This document shows positions 9,641 through 18,235 of a stretch of 64,000 nucleotides of DNA, piece after piece (the stretch's first letter is position 1; every line of letters begins with the position of its first letter). This DNA is from PRS1 sp965250265 (GTDB lineage Bacteria; Bacteroidota; Bacteroidia; Flavobacteriales; Flavobacteriaceae), in contig CBDFNO010000010.1 of the NCBI GenBank assembly GCA_965250265.1, positions 310,001-374,000 of the forward strand, given 5' to 3'. Under the pieces are notes generated by a model. It had not been told where the DNA came from, searched no databases, and worked only from the letters and a program-made list of their open reading frames with translations. Position numbers and translations under genes: made by a program.

Positions 9641-10849
9641 TTATAATATTTCTGTTCCACCGTTTTGAGTATCATAAATAGACGTAACCTCGTCGGAGGT
9701 TAATTCTTTAGACCAAAGACCAAATCCATCAATATAACCGTCCACCGAGAAAGTCGTCCCGCTTGCTTGTTTTCCGATTACCAAACTACCCGTTCCGTTT
9801 TCCATAGCTGTATAACTCCCCGACGAAGTTGGAGAGCCTACTGCCAAACCATCTAAATATATTACCATCCCACTCGATATACCACTTCCCGAGTAGGTAA
9901 AGGTCAAATGATACCACGTTGCTGTTGATGGTGTCCAAGCATGCTTATATTGAATATATCCTCCCGTGCTTTGGTCAAAAAGCCTAAAAACTAACATATT
10001 AGGCCCGGAATCCCACCACCCCGAATATTCCCTTGCTCCTCCTCCTACGGTTCGTTTGTCAAATACCATTCCATCGGTAAGGCTATTGAAATAAACATAC
10101 ATAGAAATCGAGAATGGGCTGTCGGTAGAACCATCTCCAAATGAAAGTTCAGCCGCATCCGCCACATCCACCTTACTCGATGTCCCTGTTGTTAAATCAA
10201 CTGCATTACCTGATTTCCCTGCTATGTATGTTATCGCTGTCCCTGTACCGTCATTGGTTGAAACCTCATCTGTTAGGTTGTCATTAAATCTCCAGTAAGA
10301 AATTAAATCTGTGCAATCTTCATCGGCCTGACCATTGCAATTCTCGTCGACCCCATTGTTACATATTTCAACAGCACCGGGATAAATGGTCGCATCGGTA
10401 TCATCACAATCTCCCTGACAGGTAGTGAATCCATCGGCATCAGCATCAAAACCTTCGTCTATATTTCTATCACAGTTGTTATCGATACCATCACAGATTT
10501 CAGTAGCACCAGGGTTGATCGCAGCATTAGTATCATCACAGTCACCACCGGGCACACATTCATTAATTTGTTCAACATAGCCATCTCCATCAGAATCAAT
10601 TAGTTGTACATCACCATGTTGTAGATGAGCAGATAAAGCATTGCTACTAATACTAATAACATTCCAGAAATCATCAGATTTAGCATAGTGGCATACCTTA
10701 ATTTTTGTTGCCCTTATCTCTGTATTCGAGATGTCATTTTTATTGATAATTTGATCCTCTAAAATTAATTCTGTATTGCAGCTATTTAGCACTAATAAAA
10801 GTCCAACGGCAACCAATAAATAGCGCCATTTAAATCGAATAATTTTCAT
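9641..10849 (-). CDS. Surface lipoprotein with MopE-type metal-binding repeats and a LamG-like domain
   Basis: 402 residues. The signal peptide ends in a lipobox with Cys24 (VLNSC). Residues about 85-180 carry two to three Cys/Asp-rich repeats of the putative MopE metal-binding type: GGDCDDTNAAINPGATEICDG and GDCDDTDATIYPGAVEICN, each with the CDD...NPGA...EICDGxDNNC layout, likely binding Ca or Cu. Residues about 185-395 are a LamG/concanavalin-like beta-jellyroll (LISYWRFNDN start, SISMYVYF, YHLTFTYSG, YIDGFGLWSKELT), usually a sugar or protein binding module. It is probably a cell-surface adhesin or binding protein. It appears to be a single-gene unit. Confidence 0.82.
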   Translation of the reverse strand: MKIIRFKWRYLLVAVGLLLVLNSCNTELILEDQIINKNDISNTEIRATKIKVCHYAKSDDFWNVISISSNALSAHLQHGDVQLIDSDGDGYVEQINECVPGGDCDDTNAAINPGATEICDGIDNNCDRNIDEGFDADADGFTTCQGDCDDTDATIYPGAVEICNNGVDENCNGQADEDCTDLISYWRFNDNLTDEVSTNDGTGTAITYIAGKSGNAVDLTTGTSSKVDVADAAELSFGDGSTDSPFSISMYVYFNSLTDGMVFDKRTVGGGAREYSGWWDSGPNMLVFRLFDQSTGGYIQYKHAWTPSTATWYHLTFTYSGSGISSGMVIYLDGLAVGSPTSSGSYTAMENGTGSLVIGKQASGTTFSVDGYIDGFGLWSKELTSDEVTSIYDTQNGGTEIL

Positions 10850-11332
10850 TTATTTTGTATTTAGTAATTACTATAATTTTCACTTAACCAATTTAGTAGT
10901 AGAAAAGGGGTGAGAATCTCGATTCAAAAAAATCGAGTATTAGATAGGGACAATATACTAAAAAAAAAAATGAATTTTACATTGAAAATGATACTTATAA
11001 AACAATAATTAACATATGAGTTAAATTAGTTAGTTGGTTTAAACTGTTTTAAAATGCTCTTAACACATTGAAGAAATAAATCATTCAACGATTTTCTAAT
11101 AAAGTGAGGCCTGTAGATCGACCAAATAGAGCGTTTAATAATTCTTTATCAATTACTTAACCCTTTAGTAATTCCTTTGACAGTAGTATATAGAAGCAAA
11201 TAAAGTCCTACCAATCCTACAACAGCTATTCCTCCAATATTAAAATAGACGATATCGTATAATCTTTTAATTTAACATTTTTTATTTATTTTTCATTCCA
11301 AACTTATATATTTACCCAACAAAATAAAAGCT
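10850..11332. other. 483-base gene-poor region with one inverted repeat
   Basis: No convincing gene. A 7-base perfect inverted repeat CTCGATT / AATCGAG with a 6-base loop lies at 10918-10937, about 70 bases upstream of the MopE/LamG lipoprotein start, and could be an operator or leader hairpin. A minus-strand open stretch around 11150-11270 encodes a hydrophobic peptide but has no usable start codon. Close to the right end, TATATTTA at about 11307-11315 resembles a -7 element for the nucleotidyltransferase gene. Confidence 0.4.
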
Positions 11333-12217
11333 ATGACCATATTACTTATGGCTGCTGGTAGTGGTAGTCGTTATGGAAAACTAAAACAATTTGACGAACT
11401 TGGCCCTGTACAAGAATTTTTATTAGAGTTCAGTATTTATGATGCTATTCAATATGGATTTAATCATATTGTTTTAGTTACTAAGGTAAGTAATAAAGAC
11501 TTTTTACTAGATTATCTTGCTGAAAGATTACCACAATCCATTAAGATAGATGTTGTAGTTCAGGATATAAATGATATTCCTTCATATATTAAAGTAGACA
11601 GTAAAAGAGAAAAACCTTGGGGAACAGCACATGCTGTTTGGTCTGCACGCCATGTAATAGATTCAGATTTTGTAATCATTAATGCTGATGATTACTATGG
11701 TAAACAAGCATTTGAAGGCGCGGCAAATTTTATTATTAATAACACTTCTAATTCTACTTATGCACTTGTAGGTTATAGTTTAAAAGATACCTTATCGGAT
11801 TTTGGTTCGGTTTCCCGCGGTGTATGTAGTGTAAATAATGAGAAATTAATCTCTATTGAAGAGCTAATTAAAATTGAAGCTAAAGATGATAAAATTATCG
11901 ATGCTAATTCAGGAAGAACTTTAGAACCAGATACCATTGTATCAATGAATTTCTGGATTTGTAATACATCTATTTTTAATTATATAGAAACCTATTTCAG
12001 TTCCTTTTTACAAATACCTGAAAATCTCGAAAAGGGTGAAATTTACATACCTTTTGTAGCACAAGAAATGTTGGCAAATGGTTTAATAGATATTAATGTA
12101 TTAGAATCTAAAAGCGCATGGTTTGGTGTAACTTATTACGAAGATAAAAAAGAAGCTGTAACAGCTCTACAAGACATAACAAATAAAAATCAGTATCCTA
12201 CTCCGCTCTGGAGATAA
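11333..12217 (+). CDS. Sugar-1-phosphate nucleotidyltransferase family protein
   Basis: 294 residues of the NTP_transferase (GT-A-like) fold. The nucleotide-binding signature LLMAAGSGSRYGKLKQF occupies residues 4-20, PWGTAHAVW lies at 95-103, and the metal-binding acidic motif NADDYYG at 117-123. Such enzymes make NDP-sugars from sugar-1-phosphates and NTP. The next gene, 19 bases downstream, is an N-acetylhexosamine-1-kinase-like protein, so the natural substrate may be an N-acetylhexosamine-1-phosphate. The arrangement recalls kinase plus uridylyltransferase salvage pairs such as AmgK/MurU. The acceptor sugar and nucleotide are inferred. Confidence 0.82.
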   Translation: MTILLMAAGSGSRYGKLKQFDELGPVQEFLLEFSIYDAIQYGFNHIVLVTKVSNKDFLLDYLAERLPQSIKIDVVVQDINDIPSYIKVDSKREKPWGTAHAVWSARHVIDSDFVIINADDYYGKQAFEGAANFIINNTSNSTYALVGYSLKDTLSDFGSVSRGVCSVNNEKLISIEELIKIEAKDDKIIDANSGRTLEPDTIVSMNFWICNTSIFNYIETYFSSFLQIPENLEKGEIYIPFVAQEMLANGLIDINVLESKSAWFGVTYYEDKKEAVTALQDITNKNQYPTPLWR

Positions 12218-12236
12218 ACTTTTATAATACATATAA

Positions 12237-13295
12237 ATGGTGATTCAACACTTAAAACATATAATAAATCGTTTTAAAATTGACACTCAAGAAGTAACTT
12301 TTCAACAAATAACTACAGGATTTATAAATGACACGTTTTTGGTTTTAAAGTTCCAAAAGCCATTGTACATATTTCAAAGCATAAATCATAAAGTGTTTAA
12401 AAACATTGAGTCATTAATGCTTAATATTGAAATGGCTTTAGATAAATTACAATCTAATGATTATAAAACTATAACACTTCTTAAAACTTATAATCAACAA
12501 TCGTTTTATAAGCAAAATGATAATTACTGGCGTTTAATGACATTTATAGACGGAAGTACAACTTATAACACAACAACCAATCCAAAGGTTGCATTTGAAG
12601 CAGGATGCATCATTAGTGAATTTCACAACTTATTAAAGGATGAATCGCCAGATGTTTTTATAGACACCATTCCAAATTTCAATAATCTCCCTTTTAGAAT
12701 ATCTGAATACAATAATGCACTAAACAAAACCACTGAAACTAGAAAAGAGATTGCAAAAAATGAAATTGATTTTGCAATAAAAACACTTCCAACGTTTGAT
12801 AACTTTTATAAAGTGAAATTACCTTTGCGAGTTTGCCATAACGATACAAAATTGAATAATATTCTGTTTAGTAAAACCAATGAAGCACTTTGCTTAATAG
12901 ATTTAGATACTATTATGAAAGGCTATTTTCATTACGACTTTGGAGATGCTATAAGAACTATTGTTAATACTGCAAATGAGGACGAAAAAGAATTATCAAA
13001 AATCACATTTAATACAACATTATTTGAAGCTTTTGTAGATGGCTTAAACAAAAATGCTTCCTTTTTAACCAAAAAAGAAGTAGAATTGTTGCCAATTGCA
13101 ACAGCACTTATGCCTTTTATACATGGAATAAGAGCTCTAACCGATTACCTTAACCGAAATATTTATTATAAGGTTACTCATGAAAATCAAAACCTTGATA
13201 GATGTATAAGTCTTTTTCATTTTACCAAATTGGCATTACAACAACAAGATTATATAAAAAATGTAATTGAATTTAAACTAAAAAAGCACAACTAA
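12237..13295 (+). CDS. N-acetylhexosamine 1-kinase-like protein (APH/choline-kinase fold)
   Basis: 352 residues of the aminoglycoside-phosphotransferase fold. The Brenner-type catalytic loop is HNDTKLNNILF with Asp203 as catalytic base, and the metal-binding motif is LIDLDT with Asp222 and Asp224. HYDFGDAIR (232-240), LTDYLNRNIYYK and the ENQNLDR end are hallmarks shared with NahK, the kinase that phosphorylates GlcNAc/GalNAc at C1. It follows the sugar nucleotidyltransferase after 19 bases, so the two probably form a salvage route to an activated amino sugar. The 3' end overlaps a strong terminator hairpin. Substrate is inferred from family. Confidence 0.8.
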   Translation: MVIQHLKHIINRFKIDTQEVTFQQITTGFINDTFLVLKFQKPLYIFQSINHKVFKNIESLMLNIEMALDKLQSNDYKTITLLKTYNQQSFYKQNDNYWRLMTFIDGSTTYNTTTNPKVAFEAGCIISEFHNLLKDESPDVFIDTIPNFNNLPFRISEYNNALNKTTETRKEIAKNEIDFAIKTLPTFDNFYKVKLPLRVCHNDTKLNNILFSKTNEALCLIDLDTIMKGYFHYDFGDAIRTIVNTANEDEKELSKITFNTTLFEAFVDGLNKNASFLTKKEVELLPIATALMPFIHGIRALTDYLNRNIYYKVTHENQNLDRCISLFHFTKLALQQQDYIKNVIEFKLKKHN

Positions 13296-13314
13296 TTTAT
13301 AGTTGTGCTTTTTT
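13281..13314. terminator. Bidirectional rho-independent terminator
   Basis: A 14-base A-rich to T-rich stem, AAAAAGCACAACTA pairing with TAGTTGTGCTTTTT across a short AT loop. It overlaps the stop of the kinase gene and ends 22 bases before the convergent rhodanese stop, so it can serve both strands. Confidence 0.85.
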
Positions 13315-13336
13315 AGTTTTTAATATTTTGTTTTAA

Positions 13337-13633
13337 CTAAGGGTTGCTTTTAATCTCAAACCCTCTAAATTTCCATTTAGCTATACTACTATCTAAATCG
13401 TAGATTTTAACAAAACCAGCGTCTTTCATTTTTTCAGTACATTTAGCACTTTGTCTACCTGTTTTGCAATACACAATAACAGGTTTAGATTTATCTAATT
13501 TTTTAATTTCTTGAGCAAATGTTGGTGAATTATAATCGATGTTTTGAGAATTTGAAATAAACTCTTCTTTTCGTTCTTCAGGTGTTATAACATCAACCAG
13601 TTGTACGTCATCAATTTCTGATAATTCTTGCAT
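13337..13633 (-). CDS. Rhodanese-like domain protein (N-terminus lost to a frameshift upstream)
   Basis: 98 residues from the first in-frame ATG. The rhodanese fold is clear: LVDVITPEERKEE, then the active-site loop CKTGRQS after VIVY, and a C-terminal WKFRGFEI. Rhodaneses carry sulfur or act in redox handling. This start is artificial. The same frame is open upstream and encodes CKSNADEKIQVVTPEE, which includes the first strand of the domain and a lipobox Cys, but no start codon is available in that frame. The signal peptide is in the neighbouring frame (see the next entry). Either the gene is broken or the sequence has a one-base error. The neighbouring genes are two thioredoxin-fold proteins. 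Confidence 0.75.
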   Translation of the reverse strand: MQELSEIDDVQLVDVITPEERKEEFISNSQNIDYNSPTFAQEIKKLDKSKPVIVYCKTGRQSAKCTEKMKDAGFVKIYDLDSSIAKWKFRGFEIKSNP

Positions 13634-13736
13634 TTCTTCAGGAGTAACAACTTGTATTTTTTCATCGGCATTGCTCTTACAACTATAACTAAATACAGTT
13701 GTAACAATAATTAAGAATAACTAGAAAACGACTCAT
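13634..13736 (-). pseudogene. Out-of-frame lipoprotein signal peptide of the rhodanese gene
   Basis: On the minus strand ATG 13736-13734 opens MSRFLVIL, then this frame stops shortly after. Removing one base from the stretch 13709-13714 joins it to IIVTTVFSYSCKSNADEK in the rhodanese frame, which makes a textbook lipoprotein signal (short basic n-region, hydrophobic core, SYSC lipobox) followed by the rhodanese domain. The intact gene would be about 13337-13736. One base in or near the AATTAA run is extra. Confidence 0.7.
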
Positions 13737-13792
13737 ACTTTAGGCTAATAAGAAATTAACATTTCTTTAGGATATATTATATAGACGAAAAA

Positions 13793-13819
13793 AAACCTGA
13801 ACTGTTACAATTCAGGTTT
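13793..13819 (-). terminator. Rho-independent terminator after the redoxin gene
   Basis: On the minus strand AAACCTGAA pairs with TTCAGGTTT (9 bp) and runs into a T tract, 20 bases past the stop of the 13839-14459 gene. Confidence 0.8.
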
Positions 13820-13838
13820 AATTATTTTCATTATAATA

Positions 13839-14459
13839 TTAAATTTTTATAGAACAGCCTATAGCTCGAGTTTTTGTTTCGGTAACTTCTTCGCCTTTTA
13901 GTAATGCATCGACTGCATTTTCAACATATCTTTCAGTTACTGCTGAAGCATCTTTATAATTATTATCCACTGCACCAATATATTTAACTACATTACCTTT
14001 ATTAGTTTTTTGTAACACATACATATGAGGTGTTTTAGTCGCTCCATATTGAGGAAATATTTTTTGTTCTTTATCCATTAAATATGGGAATGTAAACCCT
14101 TTTGACGCTGCTCTTGCTTTCATAGCTTCCATATTATCTCCTGGTTTTATATCAGTATTATTAGGCATGATTGCAATTACTGGATATCCTTTTGAAGCAT
14201 ACTTTTTGTTTAATGCTTCTATTCTGTCCTCATATAAAACTGCATAAGGGCATGTGTTACACGTAAATGTAATAATGAAACCTTTAGCGTCTTTATAATC
14301 CGACATGGACACCATTTTACCATCAATATTTTCTAATTTAAAGTCTGTGGCTATATCTCCAATATCATAGCCGTTTTCTTCTGAAATAGATTTATTTGCT
14401 GAGAATGCACTTACTAAAAGCACTACAGCTACAAGTGTAATAGGTTTAAAAATTTTCAT
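13839..14459 (-). CDS. Exported redoxin/thioredoxin-family protein
   Basis: 206 residues with a signal peptide at about 1-21 (ending SAFSA). The thioredoxin-fold domain follows: GDIATDFKLENIDG, then the redox site FTCNTCPYA with Cys67 and Cys70, a loop TPHMYVL containing the cis-proline, and GAVDNN. A conserved cysteine near the end (GCSIK, Cys202) is characteristic of this redoxin subfamily. It probably acts in the periplasm as a thiol peroxidase or disulfide reductase; the exact reaction is unknown. The start lies 5 bases downstream of the stop of the TlpA-like gene, so the two are co-transcribed. Confidence 0.85.
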   Translation of the reverse strand: MKIFKPITLVAVVLLVSAFSANKSISEENGYDIGDIATDFKLENIDGKMVSMSDYKDAKGFIITFTCNTCPYAVLYEDRIEALNKKYASKGYPVIAIMPNNTDIKPGDNMEAMKARAASKGFTFPYLMDKEQKIFPQYGATKTPHMYVLQKTNKGNVVKYIGAVDNNYKDASAVTERYVENAVDALLKGEEVTETKTRAIGCSIKI

Positions 14460-14464
14460 AGGTT

Positions 14465-14980
14465 CTAGTTTAAAAATTGTTTTAATTCTTCTTCTAATTG
14501 AATGTAAGTAAATGTACGTTCGTAAAATCGACGTTTGTCCTTATTATAAATTATTGTAATAGGTATTGCTCCTGTCCATTCTTCACTAATTTTAGGCATC
14601 CATTCATTCATATCTGGGTCATCTAACGCAACTACTTTAGATTGTAATTTATGCTCTTTAATATAAGGCTTTAGTTTTTTATCGTAGTTAAAAGGAAAAT
14701 CTAAACTCACAAAAAGTACTTCTACATTTTTATCTTTGTAATTAACATTAAGCTTTTCAAAATGAGGCATTTCTTTTACACAAGGAGCACACCAAGTTGC
14801 CCAAAAATTTACAATATATACTTTATTGTCTTGTTTGTTTAATAAAGGTTCTAAACCTTCAAAATCATAAACTTCAAGTTCAACTGTATTATTAACCTCA
14901 TTTACTGCAATTGCATCTTGTTTTACTTCATTTTTACATGAGAAAGACAAGATTATCATTACCAAAACCAAATACTTCAT
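14465..14980 (-). CDS. TlpA/ResA-like thioredoxin-fold lipoprotein
   Basis: 171 residues. The very short lipoprotein signal ends at Cys15 (LSFSCK). The thioredoxin fold shows IVNFWATWCAPC with redox Cys64 and Cys67, then EMPHFEKLN and FVSLDFPFNY. Such proteins keep thiols reduced in the periplasm, for example in cytochrome c maturation or stress protection. It is first in a two-gene operon with the exported redoxin (5-base gap), and a rhodanese follows. Confidence 0.88.
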   Translation of the reverse strand: MKYLVLVMIILSFSCKNEVKQDAIAVNEVNNTVELEVYDFEGLEPLLNKQDNKVYIVNFWATWCAPCVKEMPHFEKLNVNYKDKNVEVLFVSLDFPFNYDKKLKPYIKEHKLQSKVVALDDPDMNEWMPKISEEWTGAIPITIIYNKDKRRFYERTFTYIQLEEELKQFLN

Positions 14981-15082
14981 GCTATAAAGTTATCAATCCA
15001 TTATTAATTTTTTGAATTTTTAACAAAAAATTATCTAGATGAGCTTTAAAACTTGAATTTAAACGGATTTTTTATTAAATAG

Positions 15083-15113
15083 TTTGAAAAACAACTTTTC
15101 ATTTCTATATTTG
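15083..15113 (+). promoter_or_regulatory. trp operon promoter (Bacteroidota type)
   Basis: TTTG at 15083-15086 and TATATTTG at 15106-15113, separated by 19 bases, match the Bacteroidota -33/-7 consensus (TTTG and TAnnTTTG). The expected start of transcription is a few bases before the leader ORF at 15128. Confidence 0.75.
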
Positions 15114-15127
15114 ACCCAACAAACAAA

Positions 15128-15184
15128 ATGAACACAATTTTAAATAATACTTGGTGGTGGAACTCTCGAAACAATAATTCGTGA
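15128..15184 (+). CDS. trpL: trp operon leader peptide
   Basis: 18-residue ORF MNTILNNTWWWNSRNNNS. Three consecutive Trp codons (TGG TGG TGG at 15152-15160) lie just before a terminator, and trpE starts 80 bases past the leader stop. This is the classical layout of a translation-coupled attenuator: with charged tRNA-Trp the ribosome reaches the stop, while with scarce tRNA-Trp it stalls at the WWW codons and frees the following RNA. Confidence 0.9.
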   Translation: MNTILNNTWWWNSRNNNS

Positions 15185-15253
15185 ATAAATCCCTATAGTA
15201 TATTTAAAACTTAAAATATCCAAAAGGCTTGTCATTCACGACAAGCCTTTTTT
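15179..15253 (+). promoter_or_regulatory. trp attenuator: antiterminator and terminator
   Basis: Terminator: AAAAGGCTTGTC (15222-15233) pairs with GACAAGCCTTTT (from 15240) across loop ATTCAC and ends in a T run to 15253. Antiterminator: TCGTGAAT (15179-15186), which overlaps the leader stop codon, is an exact 8-base complement of ATTCACGA (15234-15241), the terminator loop plus the first bases of its 3' arm. A ribosome stalled at the Trp codons leaves 15179-15186 free and blocks the terminator. A ribosome at the leader stop covers it. A weak pairing CGAA/TTCG (15167-15170 with 15178-15181) may act as the protector hairpin. Confidence 0.85.
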
Positions 15254-15264
15254 AATTTATATAA

Positions 15265-16668
15265 ATGAAAATATTTAGCTTACATACCCATTACAAAAAA
15301 ATCCTTGCAGATACCATTACACCAGTGAGCATTTATCTTAAAATAAGAGATAAATATCCAAATAGTATTTTGTTAGAAAGTAGCGATTATCATGCAAATG
15401 ATAATAGCTTCTCGTATATATGTTGTAACCCAATAGCTTCAATAAAAGTCGAAAACGAGATCATTACTCAAACATTTCCTGATGGAAGTATATCGACAAC
15501 TCAAATAAATAATACCGTTAACGTTTCAGAAGAAATTCATTGTTTTACACAACGTTTTGAAGTAAATTCTGAAGAAAAATTCAAATTCATCAACAATGGT
15601 ATTTTTGGTTTTATGTCTTATGATGCAGTACGATATTTCGAGGATGTTGACATCTCTAAAAAATCAAACTCTTTAGAAATCCCAGACATTTATTATGCTG
15701 TGTACCAAAACATCATTGCTATCAATCATTTTAAAAATGAAGCATATATTTTTGCACATTGCTTTGATACAGAAAATAATATAGACGACATTCTTCAACT
15801 TATAAACGCCAAGAATTTTGCGTCTTATGATTTTTCAACTCATGGAGAAATAACTTCGAATCTTACCGATGACGAATACAAAAATCATGTAGATTTAGCA
15901 AAAAAACATTGTGCTCGAGGTGATGTGTTTCAGTTAGTTTTGTCTAAAAAATTCGCACAAGATTTTAAAGGTGACGAGTTTAATGTATATCGTTCGTTAC
16001 GAAATGTAAATCCTTCTCCTTACCTATTTTATTTTGATTATGGAAATTTTAAAATATTTGGCAGTTCACCAGAAGCACAGCTTGTGGTTAAAAATAATCA
16101 AGCCGAAATTCATCCAATTGCAGGAACTTTTAAGCGAACAGGAGACGATCTTAAAGATGCTAAACTTGCAAAACAACTCACAAAAGATGATAAGGAAAAT
16201 GCTGAACATGTAATGCTTGTAGATTTGGCTCGTAACGACTTAAGTAGAAATAGTAGCAATGTAAAGGTAGAAACTTATCGTGAAGTTCAGTTTTTTTCTC
16301 ATGTAATTCATTTAGTGAGTAAAGTCACTGGAAAAAAGCTTAAAGATATTTCTACAATGCAAGTGGTTGCAGACACATTCCCAGCTGGCACCTTAAGTGG
16401 GGCACCAAAACATAAAGCTATGCAACTTATAGAAAAGTACGAAAAAACAAGCCGTTCTTTTTATGGAGGTGCAATTGGTTTTATGGATTTTGAAGGTAAT
16501 TATAACCATGCCATAATGATTAGAACTTTTTTAAGTAAAAACCATCAATTACATTGGCAAGCAGGAGCAGGATTAGTATCTAAATCCAATCCAGAAAACG
16601 AATTACAAGAAGTATATAACAAATTAGGAGCACTCACAAAAGCTATAGAATTGGCAGAAAATATTTAA
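15265..16668 (+). CDS. trpE: Anthranilate synthase component I
   Basis: 467 residues, normal for flavobacterial TrpE. The chorismate-binding domain is intact: FGSSPEAQLVVK, HPIAGTFKR, DDKENAEHVMLVDLARNDL, FPAGTLSGAPKHKAMQLI and a GGAIGFMDF end motif. With TrpG it converts chorismate and glutamine to anthranilate, the first committed step to tryptophan. It is the first structural gene after the attenuator. The next gene, trpG, begins 1 base past its stop. Control by tryptophan through the upstream leader is predicted from the sequence. Confidence 0.97.
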   Translation: MKIFSLHTHYKKILADTITPVSIYLKIRDKYPNSILLESSDYHANDNSFSYICCNPIASIKVENEIITQTFPDGSISTTQINNTVNVSEEIHCFTQRFEVNSEEKFKFINNGIFGFMSYDAVRYFEDVDISKKSNSLEIPDIYYAVYQNIIAINHFKNEAYIFAHCFDTENNIDDILQLINAKNFASYDFSTHGEITSNLTDDEYKNHVDLAKKHCARGDVFQLVLSKKFAQDFKGDEFNVYRSLRNVNPSPYLFYFDYGNFKIFGSSPEAQLVVKNNQAEIHPIAGTFKRTGDDLKDAKLAKQLTKDDKENAEHVMLVDLARNDLSRNSSNVKVETYREVQFFSHVIHLVSKVTGKKLKDISTMQVVADTFPAGTLSGAPKHKAMQLIEKYEKTSRSFYGGAIGFMDFEGNYNHAIMIRTFLSKNHQLHWQAGAGLVSKSNPENELQEVYNKLGALTKAIELAENI

Positions 16669-16669
16669 A

Positions 16670-17236
16670 ATGAAAAAAATATTAGTTATAGATAATTACG
16701 ATAGTTTTACTTACAATCTTGTACATTATTTAAAAGATTTAAATTGTGAGGTTGCAGTTGTCCGAAATGATAAACTTACACTTGAGGAAATTGAACCTTT
16801 CGTCAAAATTGTGTTGTCTCCAGGACCTGGAATTCCAGAAGAAGCTGGATTACTAAAATCAATTATTGAAAAATATGCATCTACTAAAAGTATTTTAGGC
16901 GTTTGTTTAGGACAGCAAGCAATTTGTGAAGTATTTGGTGGAAAGCTCATAAATTTAGATACTGTTTATCATGGTGTAGCAACCAAAATAAATATTACAG
17001 TAGATGATGAATCTTTATTTAACGGGTTTAACAAAGAAATTGAAGTAGGTCGTTACCATTCTTGGGTTGTAGATAAAAATTTACCAGAAGAACTCGAAGC
17101 AACCTCTTTGGATGAAAACGGACAAGTAATGTCGTTACGTCATAAGGTTTTTGATGTAAAAGGAGTTCAGTTTCACCCAGAATCAGTATTAACACCAAAA
17201 GGAAAACAAATATTAGAAAACTGGATTAACTCATAG
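16670..17236 (+). CDS. trpG: Anthranilate synthase component II (glutamine amidotransferase)
   Basis: 188 residues, class I glutamine amidotransferase. The oxyanion strand is LSPGPGIPEEAG, the nucleophile is Cys79 in GVCLGQQA, and the His-Glu pair lies in QFHPESVLTP near residues 168-170. It supplies ammonia from glutamine to TrpE. It is tightly spaced within the trp operon, 4 bases before trpD. The glutaminase could in principle also serve folate synthesis as PabA, but the position next to trpE favours TrpG. Confidence 0.96.
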   Translation: MKKILVIDNYDSFTYNLVHYLKDLNCEVAVVRNDKLTLEEIEPFVKIVLSPGPGIPEEAGLLKSIIEKYASTKSILGVCLGQQAICEVFGGKLINLDTVYHGVATKINITVDDESLFNGFNKEIEVGRYHSWVVDKNLPEELEATSLDENGQVMSLRHKVFDVKGVQFHPESVLTPKGKQILENWINS

Positions 17237-17240
17237 TAAA

Positions 17241-18233
17241 ATGAAGCAATTATTAAACAGACTCATAAATCAAGAAAGTATCTCCAGTAAAGAAGCGAAA
17301 CATGTATTGGTTAATATTTCTAAAGGCGATTATAATCAAAGTCAGATTGCATCTTTTCTTACGGTTTATATGATGCGTAGTATTACACTGGAAGAGTTAA
17401 AAGGGTTCAGAGACGCGCTATTAGAATTATGTATTCCAATTAATTTAACTGCCTTTAATGCTATTGATTTATGTGGAACTGGAGGCGATGGTAAAGACAC
17501 TTTTAATATTTCTACCTTGTCATCATTTGTAACTGCAGGTGCGGGAGTTAAAGTTGCTAAACACGGTAATTATGGAGTGTCTTCAGCTTGTGGATCTTCA
17601 AACGTTATGGAGCATCTTGGAATTAAATTTTCTAATGATGAAGATTTCTTAAAGCAATCTATTGACAAAGCAGGTATTTGTGTGTTACATGCACCACTAT
17701 TTCATCCAGCTATGAAAAATGTAGCGCCAATTAGACGAGAATTAGGTATAAAAACATTTTTTAATATGTTAGGACCAATGGTTAATCCTTCGTTTCCAAA
17801 AAATCAGATCGTTGGTGTTTTTAATTTAGAACTATTGCGATTATATGGTTATTTATATCAAAATACTGATAAAAATTATTCTATTGTTCATGCGTTAGAT
17901 GGCTATGATGAAATTTCATTAACAGGTAAAACTAAAGTGATTTCTAATCATTCTGAAACCCTATTTTCACCTGAAGATTTAGGTATTAAACAAATAACAC
18001 AAAGTGATATTTTCGGAGGCAATACGGTTGAAGAATCAGCCAAAATATTTTTGAATGTCATTAATGGCAAAGGGTCAGAACCACAAAACAGTGTGGTTTG
18101 TGCTAATGCTGGATTAGCAATTTCTACTTCTAATCAAATTGAGCACAAAGATGGTTTTGAATTAGCGAAAGAATCATTATTGTCAGGTAAAGCAAAACAT
18201 TGTTTAGATAAATTAATAGAATTGAGTAAGTAA
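17241..18233 (+). CDS. trpD: Anthranilate phosphoribosyltransferase
   Basis: 330 residues. Family motifs are present: DLCGTGGDGKDTFNIST (PRPP-binding glycine-rich loop), KHGNYGVSSACGSSNVMEHLG, RRELGIKTFFNMLGPMVNP and the C-terminal AGLAISTSN. It transfers the phosphoribosyl group of PRPP to anthranilate. Gap of 4 bases from trpG and 2 bases to trpC. Confidence 0.96.
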   Translation: MKQLLNRLINQESISSKEAKHVLVNISKGDYNQSQIASFLTVYMMRSITLEELKGFRDALLELCIPINLTAFNAIDLCGTGGDGKDTFNISTLSSFVTAGAGVKVAKHGNYGVSSACGSSNVMEHLGIKFSNDEDFLKQSIDKAGICVLHAPLFHPAMKNVAPIRRELGIKTFFNMLGPMVNPSFPKNQIVGVFNLELLRLYGYLYQNTDKNYSIVHALDGYDEISLTGKTKVISNHSETLFSPEDLGIKQITQSDIFGGNTVEESAKIFLNVINGKGSEPQNSVVCANAGLAISTSNQIEHKDGFELAKESLLSGKAKHCLDKLIELSK

Positions 18234-18235
18234 TT

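Noticed and set aside
11150..11270. Minus-strand hydrophobic peptide near 11150-11270
   Set aside because: It has no ATG, GTG or TTG start in frame and no homology I recognise.
16726..16950. 74-residue minus-strand ORF within trpG
   Set aside because: It is a shadow of the trpG coding frame.
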